Shown here: positions 8,475 through 19,481 of the stretch, in pieces
Numbering within the stretch: position 1 is the first letter of the stretch
How the letters are laid out: every line of letters starts with the position of its first letter
Assembly (NCBI RefSeq): GCF_002735905.1
Contig: NZ_PEBD01000008.1
Coordinates: 496,001 to 560,000, forward strand
From: Williamsia muralis
Lineage (GTDB): Bacteria > Actinomycetota > Actinomycetes > Mycobacteriales > Mycobacteriaceae
Direction of reading: 5' to 3'
Length of the DNA: 64,000 bases
Made by a program: the position numbers and the translations under genes
Notes under the pieces: generated by a model
Databases searched by the model: none
What the model saw: the letters and a program-made list of their open reading frames with translations, nothing else
What the model was told of the DNA's origin: nothing

Positions 8475-8533
8475 GCCGATCTCGTGACATTAGCCGTGGG
8501 TGACGGACCGCGGTGGCGCGCAGGCTGTAAACC

Positions 8534-9460
8534 ATGAACACAATGGCGCTCGAACTGAGCGGATTGACAAAGACATTCGACTCGGCGGGCGGGCCTGTGC
8601 GCGCCGTGGACGGCATCGATCTCCGTATCGCGGCCGGCGAGATGGTCGCGTTTCTAGGGCCCAATGGCGCAGGTAAGACCACAACCATCGACATGATGCT
8701 GGGACTCTCGACACCCGATTCGGGAACGGTCAGCATCTTCGGCCAGAACGCGGTGACGGCCGCCGGCGACGGACGGATTGCTGCGGTGCTGCAGACAGGC
8801 GGGTTGCTTCCCGACTTCACCGTCGCCGAGACCGTCCGCATCGTCGCAGGAACGTTCGGCGACGCTGCCGCGGCCGCGGAGGTCATCGAGCGCGCGCAGC
8901 TGACCGGGATCGCTGACCGCAAGGTCTCGAAATGCTCTGGTGGCGAACAGCAACGACTCAAGTTCGCGCTGGCCCTGTTGCCCGACCCGGACCTCATCGT
9001 GCTGGACGAACCGACGGCAGGAATGGACGTGGAGTCTCGACGATCCTTCTGGGCGACTATGCGTGCTGATGCGCGCCGGGGCCGCACCGTGGTGTTCGCC
9101 ACGCATTATCTCGAGGAAGCGGATGCTTTCGCCGACCGCATCGTGATGGTGACCAACGGGCGCATAGTCGCGGACGGTTCGGTTGCGAGTATTCGTGCGC
9201 AGGCCGGTGGACGCAGCGTCTCGGCGTTGATGTCGACGTGCGATGTCGCCCGGACGCAGGCCGCGTTCGGAGATCTCGCCGAGGTCGGAGAGCGGGGCGG
9301 ACGGATTATTTTTCGCACTGACGAGTCAGATGACCTGGCGCGCTTCCTTCTCACGCAGACAGCTGCGCGCGATGTCGAAATCGGCTCGCGCAACCTCGAA
9401 GACGCATTTGTCGCACTCACCTCGGACCACGACCGGACCCCCGAAAGGATCACCCTGTGA
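8534..9460 (+). CDS. ABC exporter ATP-binding protein (DrrA-like)
   Basis: A 308-residue nucleotide-binding subunit. Walker A GPNGAGKT at residues 42-49, signature SGGEQ at 135-139 (preceded by Cys, so CSGGE rather than LSGGQ), Walker B LIVLDEP with D158/E159, and an H-loop FATHYLEEAD. The C-terminal ~80 residues form the DrrA-type extension. It energises the ABC-2 permease encoded next, whose GTG start overlaps this stop by 4 bp. Members export hydrophobic drugs, lipids or antibiotics. The following thioesterase and two-component genes hint at a lipid or membrane-stress function, which is inference. A second possible ATG is three codons later. Confidence 0.93.
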   Translation: MNTMALELSGLTKTFDSAGGPVRAVDGIDLRIAAGEMVAFLGPNGAGKTTTIDMMLGLSTPDSGTVSIFGQNAVTAAGDGRIAAVLQTGGLLPDFTVAETVRIVAGTFGDAAAAAEVIERAQLTGIADRKVSKCSGGEQQRLKFALALLPDPDLIVLDEPTAGMDVESRRSFWATMRADARRGRTVVFATHYLEEADAFADRIVMVTNGRIVADGSVASIRAQAGGRSVSALMSTCDVARTQAAFGDLAEVGERGGRIIFRTDESDDLARFLLTQTAARDVEIGSRNLEDAFVALTSDHDRTPERITL

Positions 9461-10245
9461 CCACCCTGACCGACACTCACATCGCGTCGCCCCTCCGGGG
9501 CTTCACGACCACGTACATACGCCTCGACCTGCGGCGAGTGCTGCGCAACCGGCGGGCAATGATCTTCACCCTGGCCATCCCGACGCTGATGTACGTGATC
9601 TTCGGGGCCACCACCGACTACGGCAGCGGCCGGATCGGCAGTGCCGACACCGCGGCCTACGTCATGGTGCACATGGGAATCTATGGCGCGATCCTCGCGA
9701 CAACCACCACCGCGGCCTCGGTGGCCTCCGAGCAGCAGGCCGGGTGGACGAGGACCCTGCGTATGACGCCGCTGACACCGCTGGGATATGTGATGTCGAA
9801 GGTGACGGTGGCCCTTGCGGTCGCGGCGATGCCCTTGGTCCTGCTCTCTGCGGTCGGCCTGGTCACCGGAGCCAGCGCACCGGCAGGCCAGTGGGTGTCG
9901 TGTGTGGTGCTGGGGTGGCTGGGCTCCGGGGTGTTCGCGGCATTCGGCCTGGCAGTTGGTGCACTTCGATCGGACGGGGCGACTCAGGTGCTCGGCGGGG
10001 TTCTGACGCTGCTGGCTTTCGCCGGCAACTTATTTGTGCCGCTCAAGGGCGCGATGCTGACGCTCTCGATGTCCACCCCGATGTTCGGCGTGAGTACGCT
10101 GGCGGGCTACCCGATGACCGGCGGCGACACCGTCTACGGCGAGCACATCTCGCTGTGGGTCTGTGTGCTGAACGTCGTGGTCTGGGCAGCTGTCTTCGGG
10201 TTCGCCGCAGTTCGCTGTTATCGGCGGAGCACTGCGCGCCGGTGA
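9457..10245 (+). CDS. ABC-2 type exporter permease
   Basis: A 262-residue membrane protein with six predicted helices in the ABC-2 permease arrangement: an N-terminal amphipathic stretch (YIRLDLRRVLRNRRAM), a first helix MIFTLAIPTLMYVIFG, and paired helices to the end. It overlaps the upstream ATPase gene by the GTGA tetranucleotide, so the two subunits are translationally coupled. The pore is a homodimer by analogy with the family. Its substrate is unknown. Confidence 0.9.
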   Translation: MTTLTDTHIASPLRGFTTTYIRLDLRRVLRNRRAMIFTLAIPTLMYVIFGATTDYGSGRIGSADTAAYVMVHMGIYGAILATTTTAASVASEQQAGWTRTLRMTPLTPLGYVMSKVTVALAVAAMPLVLLSAVGLVTGASAPAGQWVSCVVLGWLGSGVFAAFGLAVGALRSDGATQVLGGVLTLLAFAGNLFVPLKGAMLTLSMSTPMFGVSTLAGYPMTGGDTVYGEHISLWVCVLNVVVWAAVFGFAAVRCYRRSTARR

Positions 10246-10291
10246 GTAGTTTGATCAGGACACCATCAGTGCACAGAAATCGGAGACCGCG

Positions 10292-10588
10292 ATGTCGTTG
10301 ACCGCCCTGCTCGAAGTGACCTTCAAGCCCGAAGCCCTGTCAGACGCCAAGGAGCTCATGACAAAGGTTCTCGCCGACACACGTGCGTTCGACGGGTGCG
10401 AGGGGGTCGAGGTGCTGGTCGACAGTGCTGATCCGAATCACTGGATGATCGTGGAGCGTTGGGAATCGGAGAAGCACGATGCTGCCTACCGCGAGTTCCG
10501 GGCAGGTCCGGGTGCCATCACCGAGCTCGGCCCGCTGCTTGCCGGTGCTCCCGGCCTGACGAAGTACGAGACCGACACCAGCGTGTAA
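10292..10588 (+). CDS. Antibiotic-biosynthesis-monooxygenase (ABM) domain protein
   Basis: A 98-residue dimeric alpha-beta-barrel protein. The order beta strand 'LTALLEVTFKPEAL', helix 'SDAKELMTKVLADTR', strand 'GCEGVEVLVDSAD', then 'WMIVERWES' and 'HDAAYREF' is the standard ABM fold. Members include quinol monooxygenases, haem-degrading enzymes and proteins of unknown activity; the residues visible do not decide. CGGAGA lies 7 bases before the ATG. It follows the ABC exporter by 46 bases on the same strand. Confidence 0.85.
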   Translation: MSLTALLEVTFKPEALSDAKELMTKVLADTRAFDGCEGVEVLVDSADPNHWMIVERWESEKHDAAYREFRAGPGAITELGPLLAGAPGLTKYETDTSV

Positions 10589-10648
10589 CCCGCAGGCGGC
10601 GCCCATCGATGGTGGACATCGAAAACGGAAACGTGTTCTAGTTCTCTG

Positions 10649-11281
10649 ATGGTGCAATTTCTGCAGGAAGATCTGAGCGATGACGAGATCGCGCGGTTGC
10701 GCGGGGTCTTCGAGCCGCTCGCGGTGGCGGTACGAGACCTCGTGGACGCGACGATCCGTACGACGGTCGACGAGGAGACCGTACGCACGGTTCAGTCGCA
10801 GATCGAGCAGGCCACCGCCCAGCTGAGGACCCAGCAGATCGACGGTTCCTACGGTGTCCGGATAACGCCCTCGGGGTTGTCGATGCCGTGGGGGAACGCC
10901 GTCGTCGGAGTCCGCAATGCCCTGGCGCCCCCGTTGAAGATCCACCACGACCGGGAGGGCGAGGCCTGGTCTGAGTTCCACCTCGGCGCCGCTTATGAGG
11001 GTCCGCCGGGAATGGTGCATGGCGGCGTGTGCGCGATGGTTCTCGACCACATACTGGGAGAGACCTCGAGCCACGGCAAGCGGACGAAGTTCACGGGCAC
11101 CATCGAGGTGAAGTACCTGCGGGCGACCCCGCTGGGTCCGGTGCGTGCCGACGCCTGGATCGATCGGATCGAGGGAATCAAGACCTACGTCGTGGGCACC
11201 CTGTCCGACCAGGACGGTGTCACCGCCGAGGCACGCGGGGTGTTCATCGTCCCGAAGTGGGCTCGCGAGCCCGGTGAGTAG
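10649..11281 (+). CDS. PaaI-type hotdog thioesterase
   Basis: A 210-residue protein whose C-terminal ~130 residues are a hotdog domain: GPPGMVHGGVCAMVLDHILGE is the PaaI/acyl-CoA thioesterase helix motif, with the conserved Gly-Gly and Asp/Glu side. About 70 helical N-terminal residues precede it, as in several mycobacterial fatty-acyl-CoA thioesterases. It would release CoA from an acyl or aryl thioester in the cytoplasm. It stands between the exporter and the sensor-kinase gene with short gaps, so the group may be one transcription unit. Confidence 0.85.
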   Translation: MVQFLQEDLSDDEIARLRGVFEPLAVAVRDLVDATIRTTVDEETVRTVQSQIEQATAQLRTQQIDGSYGVRITPSGLSMPWGNAVVGVRNALAPPLKIHHDREGEAWSEFHLGAAYEGPPGMVHGGVCAMVLDHILGETSSHGKRTKFTGTIEVKYLRATPLGPVRADAWIDRIEGIKTYVVGTLSDQDGVTAEARGVFIVPKWAREPGE

Positions 11282-11306
11282 ACACATCGAGTAGAACGGG
11301 AGCGCG

Positions 11307-12416
11307 TTGTCCGCCATCTCCGGCCGGTTCACCGCATGGCGCGATCTGCGCTGGGCCTTCGCCGCTGTGTGGTTGTTCTTCCTCGCCTATCCCGTTTTGA
11401 CCGTGATCAGGTCGAACACCATGAGCACGGCGGAACGGGTCTACACCCTGGTCCTGCTCGGCGGTTTCGCGGTCGGGTACCTCCTCACATGCGTCTACGT
11501 GCTGTTCGGGACGTCCCGGCACTCGAACCGGAGACGGGCAGCGCCGGTGGCGTTCGTCGCGCTCGCCGTGGTGGCCGCGGCGACAACGGTCACTCTCGAC
11601 CAAGAGGTGTTCGCGCTGGCCCCCTACCTGATGGCCGTCGCCGCACTGTCATTCGCAATACCGGCGGCGGTGGCCATCTTCGTGTTCCTCACCGGTTCCG
11701 CGGTGGTGATGCCAGAGATCGTCGACGGCTGGGAGCTCGACACCGGAGTCGTGGTGATGCTGTTGGTCGTCGGCCCGACCGTGCTCGCGGTGAGGATCTT
11801 GCGCGCCCGCGAAGAGCTGCGTGAGGAGTCCGAAGCGGTGAAGCGTGGGCTCGACGAGCAATTGGCCATCGTCGCCGAGCGAGAGCGCGTCGCTCGAGAC
11901 GTCCATGACATCCTCGGGCATTCGCTGACGGTGATGACGGTCAAGTCCGAGCTCGCGGGTCGGTTGATGGACGTCGATCCGACGGCGGCGAGAGCCGAAC
12001 TCGCCGACCTGCACCGCATTTCGCGCGAAGCCCTCGCCGAGGTCCGCACCACCGTGGGGGGCCTGCGATCGCCGGATCTGGCGACCGAACTGCTGGCCGC
12101 CGACACGGCCCTCACGGCTACCCGGATCGCTGCCGATCTACCTGGTGACGCCACCGTCGCCGCACCGGAGAACCGGGTGTTGTTCGCATGGGTACTGCGT
12201 GAGGCGATCACCAACGTCGTACGTCATTCCGGAGCGACTACCTGCCGAGTGCGTTTGCAGCCCAACGCGATCGACATCGTCGACGACGGGGTCGGGCTCG
12301 ACGGTTCGGTGTCGGGCAACGGGCTCCGCGGTCTTCGTGAACGGGTCCAGGCCGCGGGCGGCACCCTGACCCTCGGCGGCGACCATGGCACCGAACTGCG
12401 AGTGTTGGTGCCATGA
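11307..12416 (+). CDS. Sensor histidine kinase (DesK/NarX type)
   Basis: A 369-residue membrane kinase. Five or six hydrophobic segments fill residues ~10-160, a short coiled region follows (REELREESEAVKRGL), then the HisKA_3 dimerisation motif ERERVARDVHDILGHS with phosphoacceptor H200, and a HATPase_c domain (EAITNVVRHS, DDGVGLD, GNGLRGLRERV). The layout is that of DesK, which senses membrane thickness. TTG start at 11307 with a GGGAG-like site. The stop overlaps the response regulator start by 4 bp, so they are a cognate pair. A membrane-state signal and the nearby ABC exporter as target are inference. Confidence 0.92.
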   Translation: MSAISGRFTAWRDLRWAFAAVWLFFLAYPVLTVIRSNTMSTAERVYTLVLLGGFAVGYLLTCVYVLFGTSRHSNRRRAAPVAFVALAVVAAATTVTLDQEVFALAPYLMAVAALSFAIPAAVAIFVFLTGSAVVMPEIVDGWELDTGVVVMLLVVGPTVLAVRILRAREELREESEAVKRGLDEQLAIVAERERVARDVHDILGHSLTVMTVKSELAGRLMDVDPTAARAELADLHRISREALAEVRTTVGGLRSPDLATELLAADTALTATRIAADLPGDATVAAPENRVLFAWVLREAITNVVRHSGATTCRVRLQPNAIDIVDDGVGLDGSVSGNGLRGLRERVQAAGGTLTLGGDHGTELRVLVP

Positions 12417-13024
12417 CCGAGATCCGGCTGCTGCTCGCGGACGATCAGGCGCTCGTGAGGGGTGCCCTGGCGGCCCTGCTCGACCTCGAATCCGACCTGC
12501 GGGTGGTCGCTCAGGTGGGGCGCGGTGACGAGGTCGTGGAACATGCCCGCGACGCCGAGGTCGATGTCTGCCTGCTCGACATCGAGATGCCAGGAGCCGA
12601 CGGCATCGAGGCGGCCGAAGCACTGCGCCGTGAACTCCCGCAGGTGCGCTGTCTGATCGTCACCACGTTCGGCCGACCCGGATATCTGCGCCGGGCGATC
12701 GAAGCGGGAGCTTCGGGATTTGTCGTGAAGGACACGCCGGCGGCCGAACTCGCCGATGCGGTGCGGAGGGTTCATGCCGGCCTCCGCGTGATCGACCCCA
12801 CCCTGGCCACCGAGAGCCTCACCACCGGACAGAACCCGCTCACCGAGCGTGAGCAGGACGTCCTCCGCAGTGCACTCGGCGGAGCGACGGTCGCGGTCAT
12901 CGCGTCCCGGGTACATCTGTCCCCGGGCACGGTCCGCAACTACCTGTCGAGTGCGATCGGCAAGACAGGAGCGGGTACGCGGGCCGAAGCCGCTCAGATT
13001 GCTCAGCGACACGGATGGTTGTAA
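12413..13024 (+). CDS. NarL/LuxR-family response regulator
   Basis: A 203-residue regulator with an N-terminal receiver domain (phosphoacceptor D56 in LLDIEMPG, acidic pair D10/D11, a Thr-Thr at the beta-4 end and a K in VVKD) and a C-terminal LuxR helix-turn-helix (LTEREQDVLR ... GTVRNYLSSAIGKTG). It is coupled by an ATGA overlap to the DesK-like kinase and resembles DesR. Its targets are not evident; the upstream exporter operon is the simplest guess. Confidence 0.93.
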   Translation: MTEIRLLLADDQALVRGALAALLDLESDLRVVAQVGRGDEVVEHARDAEVDVCLLDIEMPGADGIEAAEALRRELPQVRCLIVTTFGRPGYLRRAIEAGASGFVVKDTPAAELADAVRRVHAGLRVIDPTLATESLTTGQNPLTEREQDVLRSALGGATVAVIASRVHLSPGTVRNYLSSAIGKTGAGTRAEAAQIAQRHGWL

Positions 13025-13332
13025 CTGCTGTTCAGAGAGGGTTTGACGGTCATCTCGAAGTCGTGGCACACTCGCGATTTCAATACGGCGCGGGTGGCGT
13101 GAGAAAATGATCTGATGCCTGAAGCAGGAGTGATCCTCCATGCGGTGGGCAAACACGATCCGCGGTCAGCAATGGCGCTGGCCTCGGTGCACGGAAATGC
13201 TGCTCAGCTGCGCTGTATGCGCAGGTGAGCGCGGTGCGGTCGTCCTGACAAGGGCTGCCACAACCCGTGCGCCGTAACCTACAGCTGAAACGGTGCGCTC
13301 GCACGGCGAACGCGATGTTAAGGGCGAAAAGT
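13025..13332. other. Intergenic leader region of gltB
   Basis: A 308-base gap between the response regulator and gltB. A TTGACG (13043-13048) could be a -35 element, but no convincing -10 is seen at the right distance. A 37-codon frame runs from ATG 13115 to TGA 13228 with no clear ribosome site; I do not call it a gene. No riboswitch fold is recognised. Confidence 0.4.
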
Positions 13333-16300
13333 ATGAAGCACGCTCCCGGCCCGATAGGGCTCTATGACCCGCAGAACGAGCACGACTCCTGCGGCGTTGC
13401 CTTTGTTGTCGACATGCATGGACGACGCAGTCGCGACATCGTCGACAAGGCCATCGCGGCCCTGGTGAACCTCGAACACCGAGGTGCAGCAGGGGCCGAG
13501 CCGAACACCGGTGACGGTGCCGGAATCATGATCCAGGTACCGGACAAGTTCTTCCGTGCCGTGGTCGATTTCGAGCTGCCACCGGAAGGCTCCTACGCCA
13601 CCGGTATCGCGTTTCTCCCGCAGGGTTCCGGCGACGCCAAGACGGCTGTCGACGGTGTCGAGAAGATCGTGGAGGCCGAAGGTCTCACGGTTCTCGGCTG
13701 GCGTGACGTGCCCACCGACGAGAGTTCGCTCGGTGCCCTGGCCCGTGATGCGATGCCGACGTTCCGGCAGATCTTCATCGCCGGCGACAGCAGCGGCGAA
13801 GACCTCGAACGGCGTTCCTTCGTGGTGCGCAAACGGGTCGAGACCGAGCTGGGCAACAAGGGCGCGGGCCAGGATGGCCCCGGACGCGAAACGGTGTACT
13901 TCCCCAGCCTTTCCGGCCGCACCTTCGTCTACAAGGGCATGCTCACCACCCCGCAGCTGCGCGGCTTCTACGTCGACCTGCAGGACGACCGGGTCGAAAG
14001 CGCGCTCGGACTGGTGCACTCCCGCTTCTCCACCAACACCTTCCCGAGTTGGCCGCTGGCCCACCCGTTCCGACGCGTCGCCCACAACGGCGAGATCAAC
14101 ACCGCCACCGGCAACGAGAACTGGATGCGGGCGCGCGAGGCGCTCATCGACACCAGCGTGTTCGGCGAGGGCACCGCGGAGAAGATCTTCCCGGTTGTCA
14201 CCCAAGGCGCCTCGGACACGGCGCGTTTCGACGAAGTGCTCGAGCTCCTGCACCTCGGTGGCCGCAGCCTTCCGCACGCGGTCCTGATGATGATCCCCGA
14301 GGCGTGGGAACGCCACGAGTCGATGAAACCCGAACACCGGGCGTTCTACGAGTACCACTCCACGTTGATGGAGGCCTGGGACGGACCGGCGTCGGTGTGC
14401 TTCACCGACGGCACCGTGATCGGCGCGGTGCTCGACCGTAACGGCCTGCGCCCCAGCCGTATCTGGGTCACCAAGGACGGACTCGTCGTGATGGCGTCGG
14501 AGGTGGGTGTCCTCGACATCGACCATTCCGACGTGGTGCAGAAGTTGCGTCTGCAGCCGGGCCGGATGTTCTTGGTGAACACCGCAGCCGGCCGCATCGT
14601 CGACGACGCGGAGATCAAGGACGAGCTCGCCGCCGAACACCCGTACCAGCAGTGGCTGGACGAGGGCATGCTGCACCTTGACAAGCTGCCCGGACGGCCG
14701 CACACCCATATGCCGCACGACCGGGTCCGGCTGCGCCAGCAGGTCTTCGGGTACACCACCGAAGAAGTCGACCTGCTGGTCTCGCCAATGGCCACAACAG
14801 GTGCCGAGCCCATCGGTTCGATGGGTACCGACACCCCGCTCGCGGTGCTCTCGCAACGCCCACGCATGCTGTTCGACTACTTCCAGCAGATGTTCGCGCA
14901 GGTCACCAACCCGCCGCTGGACGCCATCCGTGAAGAGGTGGTCACCAGCATCGGCGTGAGCATCGGCCGTGAGGCCGACCTGCTGAACCCCGGGCCCGAG
15001 TCGTGCCGCCAGATCGTGCTGCCCCAGCCGATCCTGGACAACGACGACCTCGCCAAGCTCGTGCACCTCGGTGACAACGAGCAGTACGCCGACTACCGCA
15101 GTGTGCAGATCCGCGGTCTCTACCCGGTCGCCGAGGGCGGCGACGGCCTGCGCAAGGCGCTCGACACCGTGCGTACCCAGGTGTCCGAGGCCATCGCGGA
15201 CGGCGTCCGACTGGTTGTCCTGTCCGACCGCGAGTCGGACGAGACCCTGGCACCCATCCCGTCGCTGCTGCTGGTCTCCGCGGTGCACCACCACCTGGTG
15301 CGGGAGAAGACCCGCACCCAGGTCGGCCTGCTGGTGGAGGCCGGTGACGCCCGAGAGGTGCACCACATGGCCGCGCTCGTGGGCTTCGGTGCCGCGGCGA
15401 TCAACCCTTACATGGCCTTCGAGACCATCGAGGACATGTCGGTGCGTGGCGCCCTGGGCGACCTCGACTACGAGACCGCGCGCAAGAACTACATCAAGGC
15501 CGCCGGCAAGGGCGTTCTCAAGGTGATGTCGAAGATGGGCATCTCGACGCTGGCGTCCTACACCGGTGCGCAGCTGTTCCAGGTCATCGGCATCAATCAG
15601 GACACCGTCGACGAGTACTTCACCGGTCTGCGGTCGCACCTCGGTGGTATCGGCCTCGACGACATCGCTGCCGACGTCACCGCACGCCATCAACTGGCGT
15701 TCAATCACCGGCCCGAGGAGCGCGCACACCGCGAGCTCGAGGTCGGAGGCGAATACCAGTGGCGCCGCGAGGGCGAGTACCACCTGTTCAACCCCGACAC
15801 GGTATTCAAGCTGCAGCATTCCACCCGCACCGGGCAGTACTCGGTGTTCAAGGAATACACCAAGCTGATCGACGACCAGTCGAAGAAGATGGCGTCGCTG
15901 CGCGGGTTGTTCGAGTTCAACTTCGACGACCGCGACCCGATCCCCATCGACAAGGTCGAGCCGGCCAGCGAGATCGTCAAGCGGTTCTCGACCGGCGCGA
16001 TGAGCTTCGGCTCCATCTCGGCCGAGGCCCACGAGACCCTCGCGATCGCGATGAACCGACTGGGTGGTCGCTCGAACTCCGGTGAGGGCGGCGAGAATCC
16101 GAGCCGTTTCGAGCCTGACGAGAACGGCGACTGGCGGCGTAGTGCCATCAAGCAGGTGGCATCGGGGCGTTTCGGCGTGACCGCGCACTACCTCACCAAC
16201 TGCACCGACATCCAGATCAAGATGGCGCAGGGCGCCAAGCCCGGTGAAGGTGGACAGCTCCCGCCGCACAAGGTGTACCCGTGGGTCGCCGAGGTGCGCG

Positions 16301-17919
16301 GCTCCACACCCGGCGTCGGCCTCATCTCGCCGCCGCCCCACCACGACATCTATTCGATCGAGGATCTCGCCCAGCTGATCCACGACCTGAAGAACGCGAA
16401 TCCGTCCGCAAGGATTCACGTGAAACTTGTGTCGGAAGTGGGTGTCGGCACCGTCGCGGCGGGCGTCTCGAAGGCGCACGCGGACGTGGTGCTGATCTCC
16501 GGTCACGATGGTGGTACCGGTGCGACGCCGCTCACCTCGGTCAAGCACGCCGGCGGTCCGTGGGAACTCGGTCTGGCCGAGACCCAGCAGACGCTGCTGC
16601 TCAACGGCCTTCGTGACCGCATCGTGGTCCAGGTCGACGGCCAGCTCAAGACCGGCCGCGATGTGGTCGTGGCCGCACTGCTCGGTGGCGAGGAGTTCGG
16701 ATTCGCGACTGCGCCGCTGGTGGTTTCGGGTTGCATCATGATGCGCGTCTGCCATCTCGACACCTGTCCGGTGGGCGTCGCCACCCAGAACCCGGTGCTG
16801 CGTGAGCGTTTCACCGGCAAGCCCGAGTTCGTCGAGAACTTCTTCATGTACATCGCCGAAGAAGTGCGCGAACTGCTGGCCCGCCTCGGCTTCCGCACCC
16901 TGCAGGAAGCCGTCGGCCAGGTGCAGATGCTCGACACCACAAAGGCCCTGCAGCACTGGAAGTCGGCCAAGGCAGGAAAGCTCGACCTGTCGGCGATCCT
17001 CACCCAGACCGATTCGCCGTTCATGAATCAGGACCTGTATTGCTCTGGCAGCCAGGACCATTCGCTGGACAAGGCGCTCGACCAACAGCTGATCACCCAG
17101 GCTCGGGCGGCCATCGATTCGGGTGAGCGCGTGTCGTTCACCTCTGAGATCGCCAACGTGAACCGCACCGTGGGCACCATGCTCGGGCACGAGATCACCA
17201 AGGCGTACGGCGCCAACGGCTTGCCCGACGGCACGGTCATCATCGATTTCCACGGCTCCGCCGGAAACAGCTTCGGTGCGTTTGTGCCCAAGGGTGTGAC
17301 GCTGCGGCTCAAGGGCGATGCCAACGACTTCGTGGGCAAGGGCCTCTCGGGTGGCCGAATCGTCATCGCCCCGGCGGACAACGCCCCGGAAGGCTTTGTC
17401 GCCGAAGAGAACATCATCGCCGGCAACGTCATCGGCTTCGGTGCCACCTCCGGTGAGATCCTGCTCCGGGGTGTGGTGGGCGAGCGTTTCTGCGTCCGCA
17501 ACTCGGGCGTCACCGCTGTTGTCGAAGGCGTGGGCGACCACGGCTGCGAGTACATGACAGGTGGACGCGTGATCGTGCTCGGACCGACCGGCCGCAACTT
17601 CGCCGCCGGTATGTCCGGTGGCATCGCGTATGTCTACGACCCCGACGGCGTACTGGAGAGCAATCTCAACACCGAACTGGTGCAACCGGAGCCGCTCGAG
17701 GACGAAGACCTCGAGTTCCTGGAAGGCATCGTGAACAAGCACCGCAACGAAACCGGTTCGCCGGTGGCCGCTCGTATCCTCGAAGACTGGGAGGGCAACG
17801 TCGGCCGATTCGTGAAGGTGATGCCGCGCGATTACAAGCGAGTCCTGCTCGCTATCGCCTCAGCCGAGAAGGACGGGCGCAACGTGGACGAAGCAGTGAT
17901 GGAGGCCGCTCGTGGCTGA
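13333..17919 (+). CDS. gltB: Glutamate synthase (NADPH) large subunit
   Basis: A 1528-residue ferredoxin-like glutamate synthase alpha chain that, with GltD, converts glutamine plus 2-oxoglutarate to two glutamates. The class II glutaminase nucleophile is C20 in [10 protein letters not shown], exposed after propeptide removal. The FMN-binding synthase domain occupies roughly residues 830-1230, the 3Fe-4S cluster is carried by [12 protein letters not shown], and the GXGXG beta-helix ([24 protein letters not shown]) follows. ATG 13333 is chosen because AAGGGCGAAA precedes it and the length matches family members (~1527). A start at 13315 or 13267 is possible. It overlaps gltD by 8 bp. Confidence 0.97.
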   Translation: MKHAPGPIGLYDPQNEHDSCGVAFVVDMHGRRSRDIVDKAIAALVNLEHRGAAGAEPNTGDGAGIMIQVPDKFFRAVVDFELPPEGSYATGIAFLPQGSGDAKTAVDGVEKIVEAEGLTVLGWRDVPTDESSLGALARDAMPTFRQIFIAGDSSGEDLERRSFVVRKRVETELGNKGAGQDGPGRETVYFPSLSGRTFVYKGMLTTPQLRGFYVDLQDDRVESALGLVHSRFSTNTFPSWPLAHPFRRVAHNGEINTATGNENWMRAREALIDTSVFGEGTAEKIFPVVTQGASDTARFDEVLELLHLGGRSLPHAVLMMIPEAWERHESMKPEHRAFYEYHSTLMEAWDGPASVCFTDGTVIGAVLDRNGLRPSRIWVTKDGLVVMASEVGVLDIDHSDVVQKLRLQPGRMFLVNTAAGRIVDDAEIKDELAAEHPYQQWLDEGMLHLDKLPGRPHTHMPHDRVRLRQQVFGYTTEEVDLLVSPMATTGAEPIGSMGTDTPLAVLSQRPRMLFDYFQQMFAQVTNPPLDAIREEVVTSIGVSIGREADLLNPGPESCRQIVLPQPILDNDDLAKLVHLGDNEQYADYRSVQIRGLYPVAEGGDGLRKALDTVRTQVSEAIADGVRLVVLSDRESDETLAPIPSLLLVSAVHHHLVREKTRTQVGLLVEAGDAREVHHMAALVGFGAAAINPYMAFETIEDMSVRGALGDLDYETARKNYIKAAGKGVLKVMSKMGISTLASYTGAQLFQVIGINQDTVDEYFTGLRSHLGGIGLDDIAADVTARHQLAFNHRPEERAHRELEVGGEYQWRREGEYHLFNPDTVFKLQHSTRTGQYSVFKEYTKLIDDQSKKMASLRGLFEFNFDDRDPIPIDKVEPASEIVKRFSTGAMSFGSISAEAHETLAIAMNRLGGRSNSGEGGENPSRFEPDENGDWRRSAIKQVASGRFGVTAHYLTNCTDIQIKMAQGAKPGEGGQLPPHKVYPWVAEVRGSTPGVGLISPPPHHDIYSIEDLAQLIHDLKNANPSARIHVKLVSEVGVGTVAAGVSKAHADVVLISGHDGGTGATPLTSVKHAGGPWELGLAETQQTLLLNGLRDRIVVQVDGQLKTGRDVVVAALLGGEEFGFATAPLVVSGCIMMRVCHLDTCPVGVATQNPVLRERFTGKPEFVENFFMYIAEEVRELLARLGFRTLQEAVGQVQMLDTTKALQHWKSAKAGKLDLSAILTQTDSPFMNQDLYCSGSQDHSLDKALDQQLITQARAAIDSGERVSFTSEIANVNRTVGTMLGHEITKAYGANGLPDGTVIIDFHGSAGNSFGAFVPKGVTLRLKGDANDFVGKGLSGGRIVIAPADNAPEGFVAEENIIAGNVIGFGATSGEILLRGVVGERFCVRNSGVTAVVEGVGDHGCEYMTGGRVIVLGPTGRNFAAGMSGGIAYVYDPDGVLESNLNTELVQPEPLEDEDLEFLEGIVNKHRNETGSPVAARILEDWEGNVGRFVKVMPRDYKRVLLAIASAEKDGRNVDEAVMEAARG

Positions 17920-19378
17920 CCAGAAGGGCTTTCTCAAGCACCCCGAACGTGAACTGCCGCAACGACGGCCGGTCCCGCTGCGACTCATGGACTGGAAAGA
18001 GGTCTACGAGGACTTCGATCGCGACAAGCTTCGCGTCCAGGCCAGCCGATGCATGGACTGCGGGATCCCGTTCTGTCACAACGGTTGTCCTCTCGGAAAC
18101 CTGATTCCCGAGTGGAACGACCTCGTGTACAAGGACCGTTGGGCAGACGGCATCGACCGTCTGCACGCCACCAACAACTTCCCGGAGTTCACCGGTCGGT
18201 TGTGCCCGGCCCCCTGTGAGGCGTCGTGCGTGCTGGGCATCAACCAGCCTGCCGTCACCATCAAGCAGGTCGAGGTCGAGATCATCGACAACGCCTTCGA
18301 TGAAGGCTGGGTCAGGCCGGTACTGCCGACCGAGAAGACCGGCAAGTCGGTGGCGATCGTCGGGTCAGGGCCTGCGGGTCTCGCTGCGGCGCAGCAGCTC
18401 ACGCGCGCCGGCCACGACGTCACCGTATTCGAGCGGGCCGATCGGATCGGTGGTCTGCTCCGCTACGGCATCCCCGAGTTCAAGATGGAGAAGCACCACA
18501 TCGACCGCCGTCTGGACCAGATGGCCGCCGAGGGCACCCAGTTCCGTGCGGGTGTCAACGTCGGTGTTGACGTGACCGTCGAACAACTTCAGGCCGACTT
18601 CGATGCGGTGGTGCTGTGCAACGGCTCCACCAAGGGCCGCGACCTGCCGATCCCGGGCCGTGAACTCGAGGGCATCCATCAGGCGATGGAGTTCCTTCCG
18701 TGGGCCAACCGGGTTCAAGAGGGCGACGATGTCGTCGACTCCGACGGCATGCCGCCGATCAACGCCAAGGGCAAGAAGGTGATCATCATTGGTGGTGGTG
18801 ACACCGGCGCGGACTGCCTCGGTACGTCGCTGCGGCAGGGCGCCGAGATCGTCCACCAGTTCGAGATCATGCCGCGCCCGCCGGACGAGCGCGCCGACTC
18901 CACCCCGTGGCCCACGTATCCCCTGATGTACCGGGTGTCCTCGGCCCATGAAGAGGGCGGCGAACGCGTATTCTCCGTGAACACTGAGCAGTTCATCGGT
19001 GAAAACGGCAAGGTCACCGGTTTGCGCGCGCACGAAGTCGTGATGAACGCCGGCCGTTTCGAGAAAGTCGAAGGCAGTGACTTCGAGCTCGAGGCCGACC
19101 TCGTTCTGCTGGCCATGGGCTTCGTCGGACCCGAGCGCGAGGACTTTCTCGACAAGCTCGGCGTGGAGTACAACGAACGCGGAAACGTCAAGCGCGACGA
19201 CAACTTTCAGTCGACGGTCCCCGGCGTGTTCGTGGCCGGCGATGCCGGTCGCGGTCAGTCGTTGATCGTGTGGGCGATCGCCGAAGGACGGTCCGCGGCT
19301 GCCGCTGCGGACAAGTTCCTCACCGGCGCCACCCTGCTCCCCGCACCCATCGTTCCCACCCTGGCACCGCAGCGCTGA
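17912..19378 (+). CDS. gltD: Glutamate synthase small subunit
   Basis: A 488-residue beta subunit that takes electrons from NADPH and passes them to GltB. N-terminal 4Fe-4S cysteines lie in [18 protein letters not shown] and [13 protein letters not shown]. The FAD site is [10 protein letters not shown] with [13 protein letters not shown], and the NADPH site is [11 protein letters not shown]. Exactly 488 residues is the length of the mycobacterial protein. GTG start at 17912 lies inside the end of gltB, so the subunits are translationally coupled. Confidence 0.97.
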   Translation: MADQKGFLKHPERELPQRRPVPLRLMDWKEVYEDFDRDKLRVQASRCMDCGIPFCHNGCPLGNLIPEWNDLVYKDRWADGIDRLHATNNFPEFTGRLCPAPCEASCVLGINQPAVTIKQVEVEIIDNAFDEGWVRPVLPTEKTGKSVAIVGSGPAGLAAAQQLTRAGHDVTVFERADRIGGLLRYGIPEFKMEKHHIDRRLDQMAAEGTQFRAGVNVGVDVTVEQLQADFDAVVLCNGSTKGRDLPIPGRELEGIHQAMEFLPWANRVQEGDDVVDSDGMPPINAKGKKVIIIGGGDTGADCLGTSLRQGAEIVHQFEIMPRPPDERADSTPWPTYPLMYRVSSAHEEGGERVFSVNTEQFIGENGKVTGLRAHEVVMNAGRFEKVEGSDFELEADLVLLAMGFVGPEREDFLDKLGVEYNERGNVKRDDNFQSTVPGVFVAGDAGRGQSLIVWAIAEGRSAAAAADKFLTGATLLPAPIVPTLAPQR

Positions 19379-19415
19379 AGGTGCGGGATCGCTCCCGACC
19401 TGTCAAGATGAATCG

Positions 19416-19431
19416 GAACACACCTGTGTTC
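19416..19431. promoter_or_regulatory. 16-bp palindrome upstream of the cutinase
   Basis: GAACACA-CC-TGTGTTC is a perfect 7-2-7 inverted repeat, 51-66 bases before the cutinase ATG and 38 bases after the gltD stop. It may be an operator for the cutinase or part of a gltD terminator; there is no T-run, which favours an operator. The spacing between GAAC and GTTC is eight, so it is not a LexA box. Confidence 0.4.
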
Positions 19432-19481
19432 TGATTGGTATCGGGCTGTGATCAGCAGTTCTTGCTCGGGAGGAAAAGTTC

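Noticed and set aside
13115-13228. 37-codon leader peptide before gltB
   Set aside because: No ribosome site, no runs of glutamate or glutamine codons, and no attenuator hairpin pair was seen.
13318-17742. 1474-codon minus-strand frame inside gltB
   Set aside because: A shadow of the high-GC gltB gene; gltB has all expected motifs.
19416-19431. LexA (SOS) box before the cutinase
   Set aside because: GAAC and GTTC are separated by eight bases rather than four.
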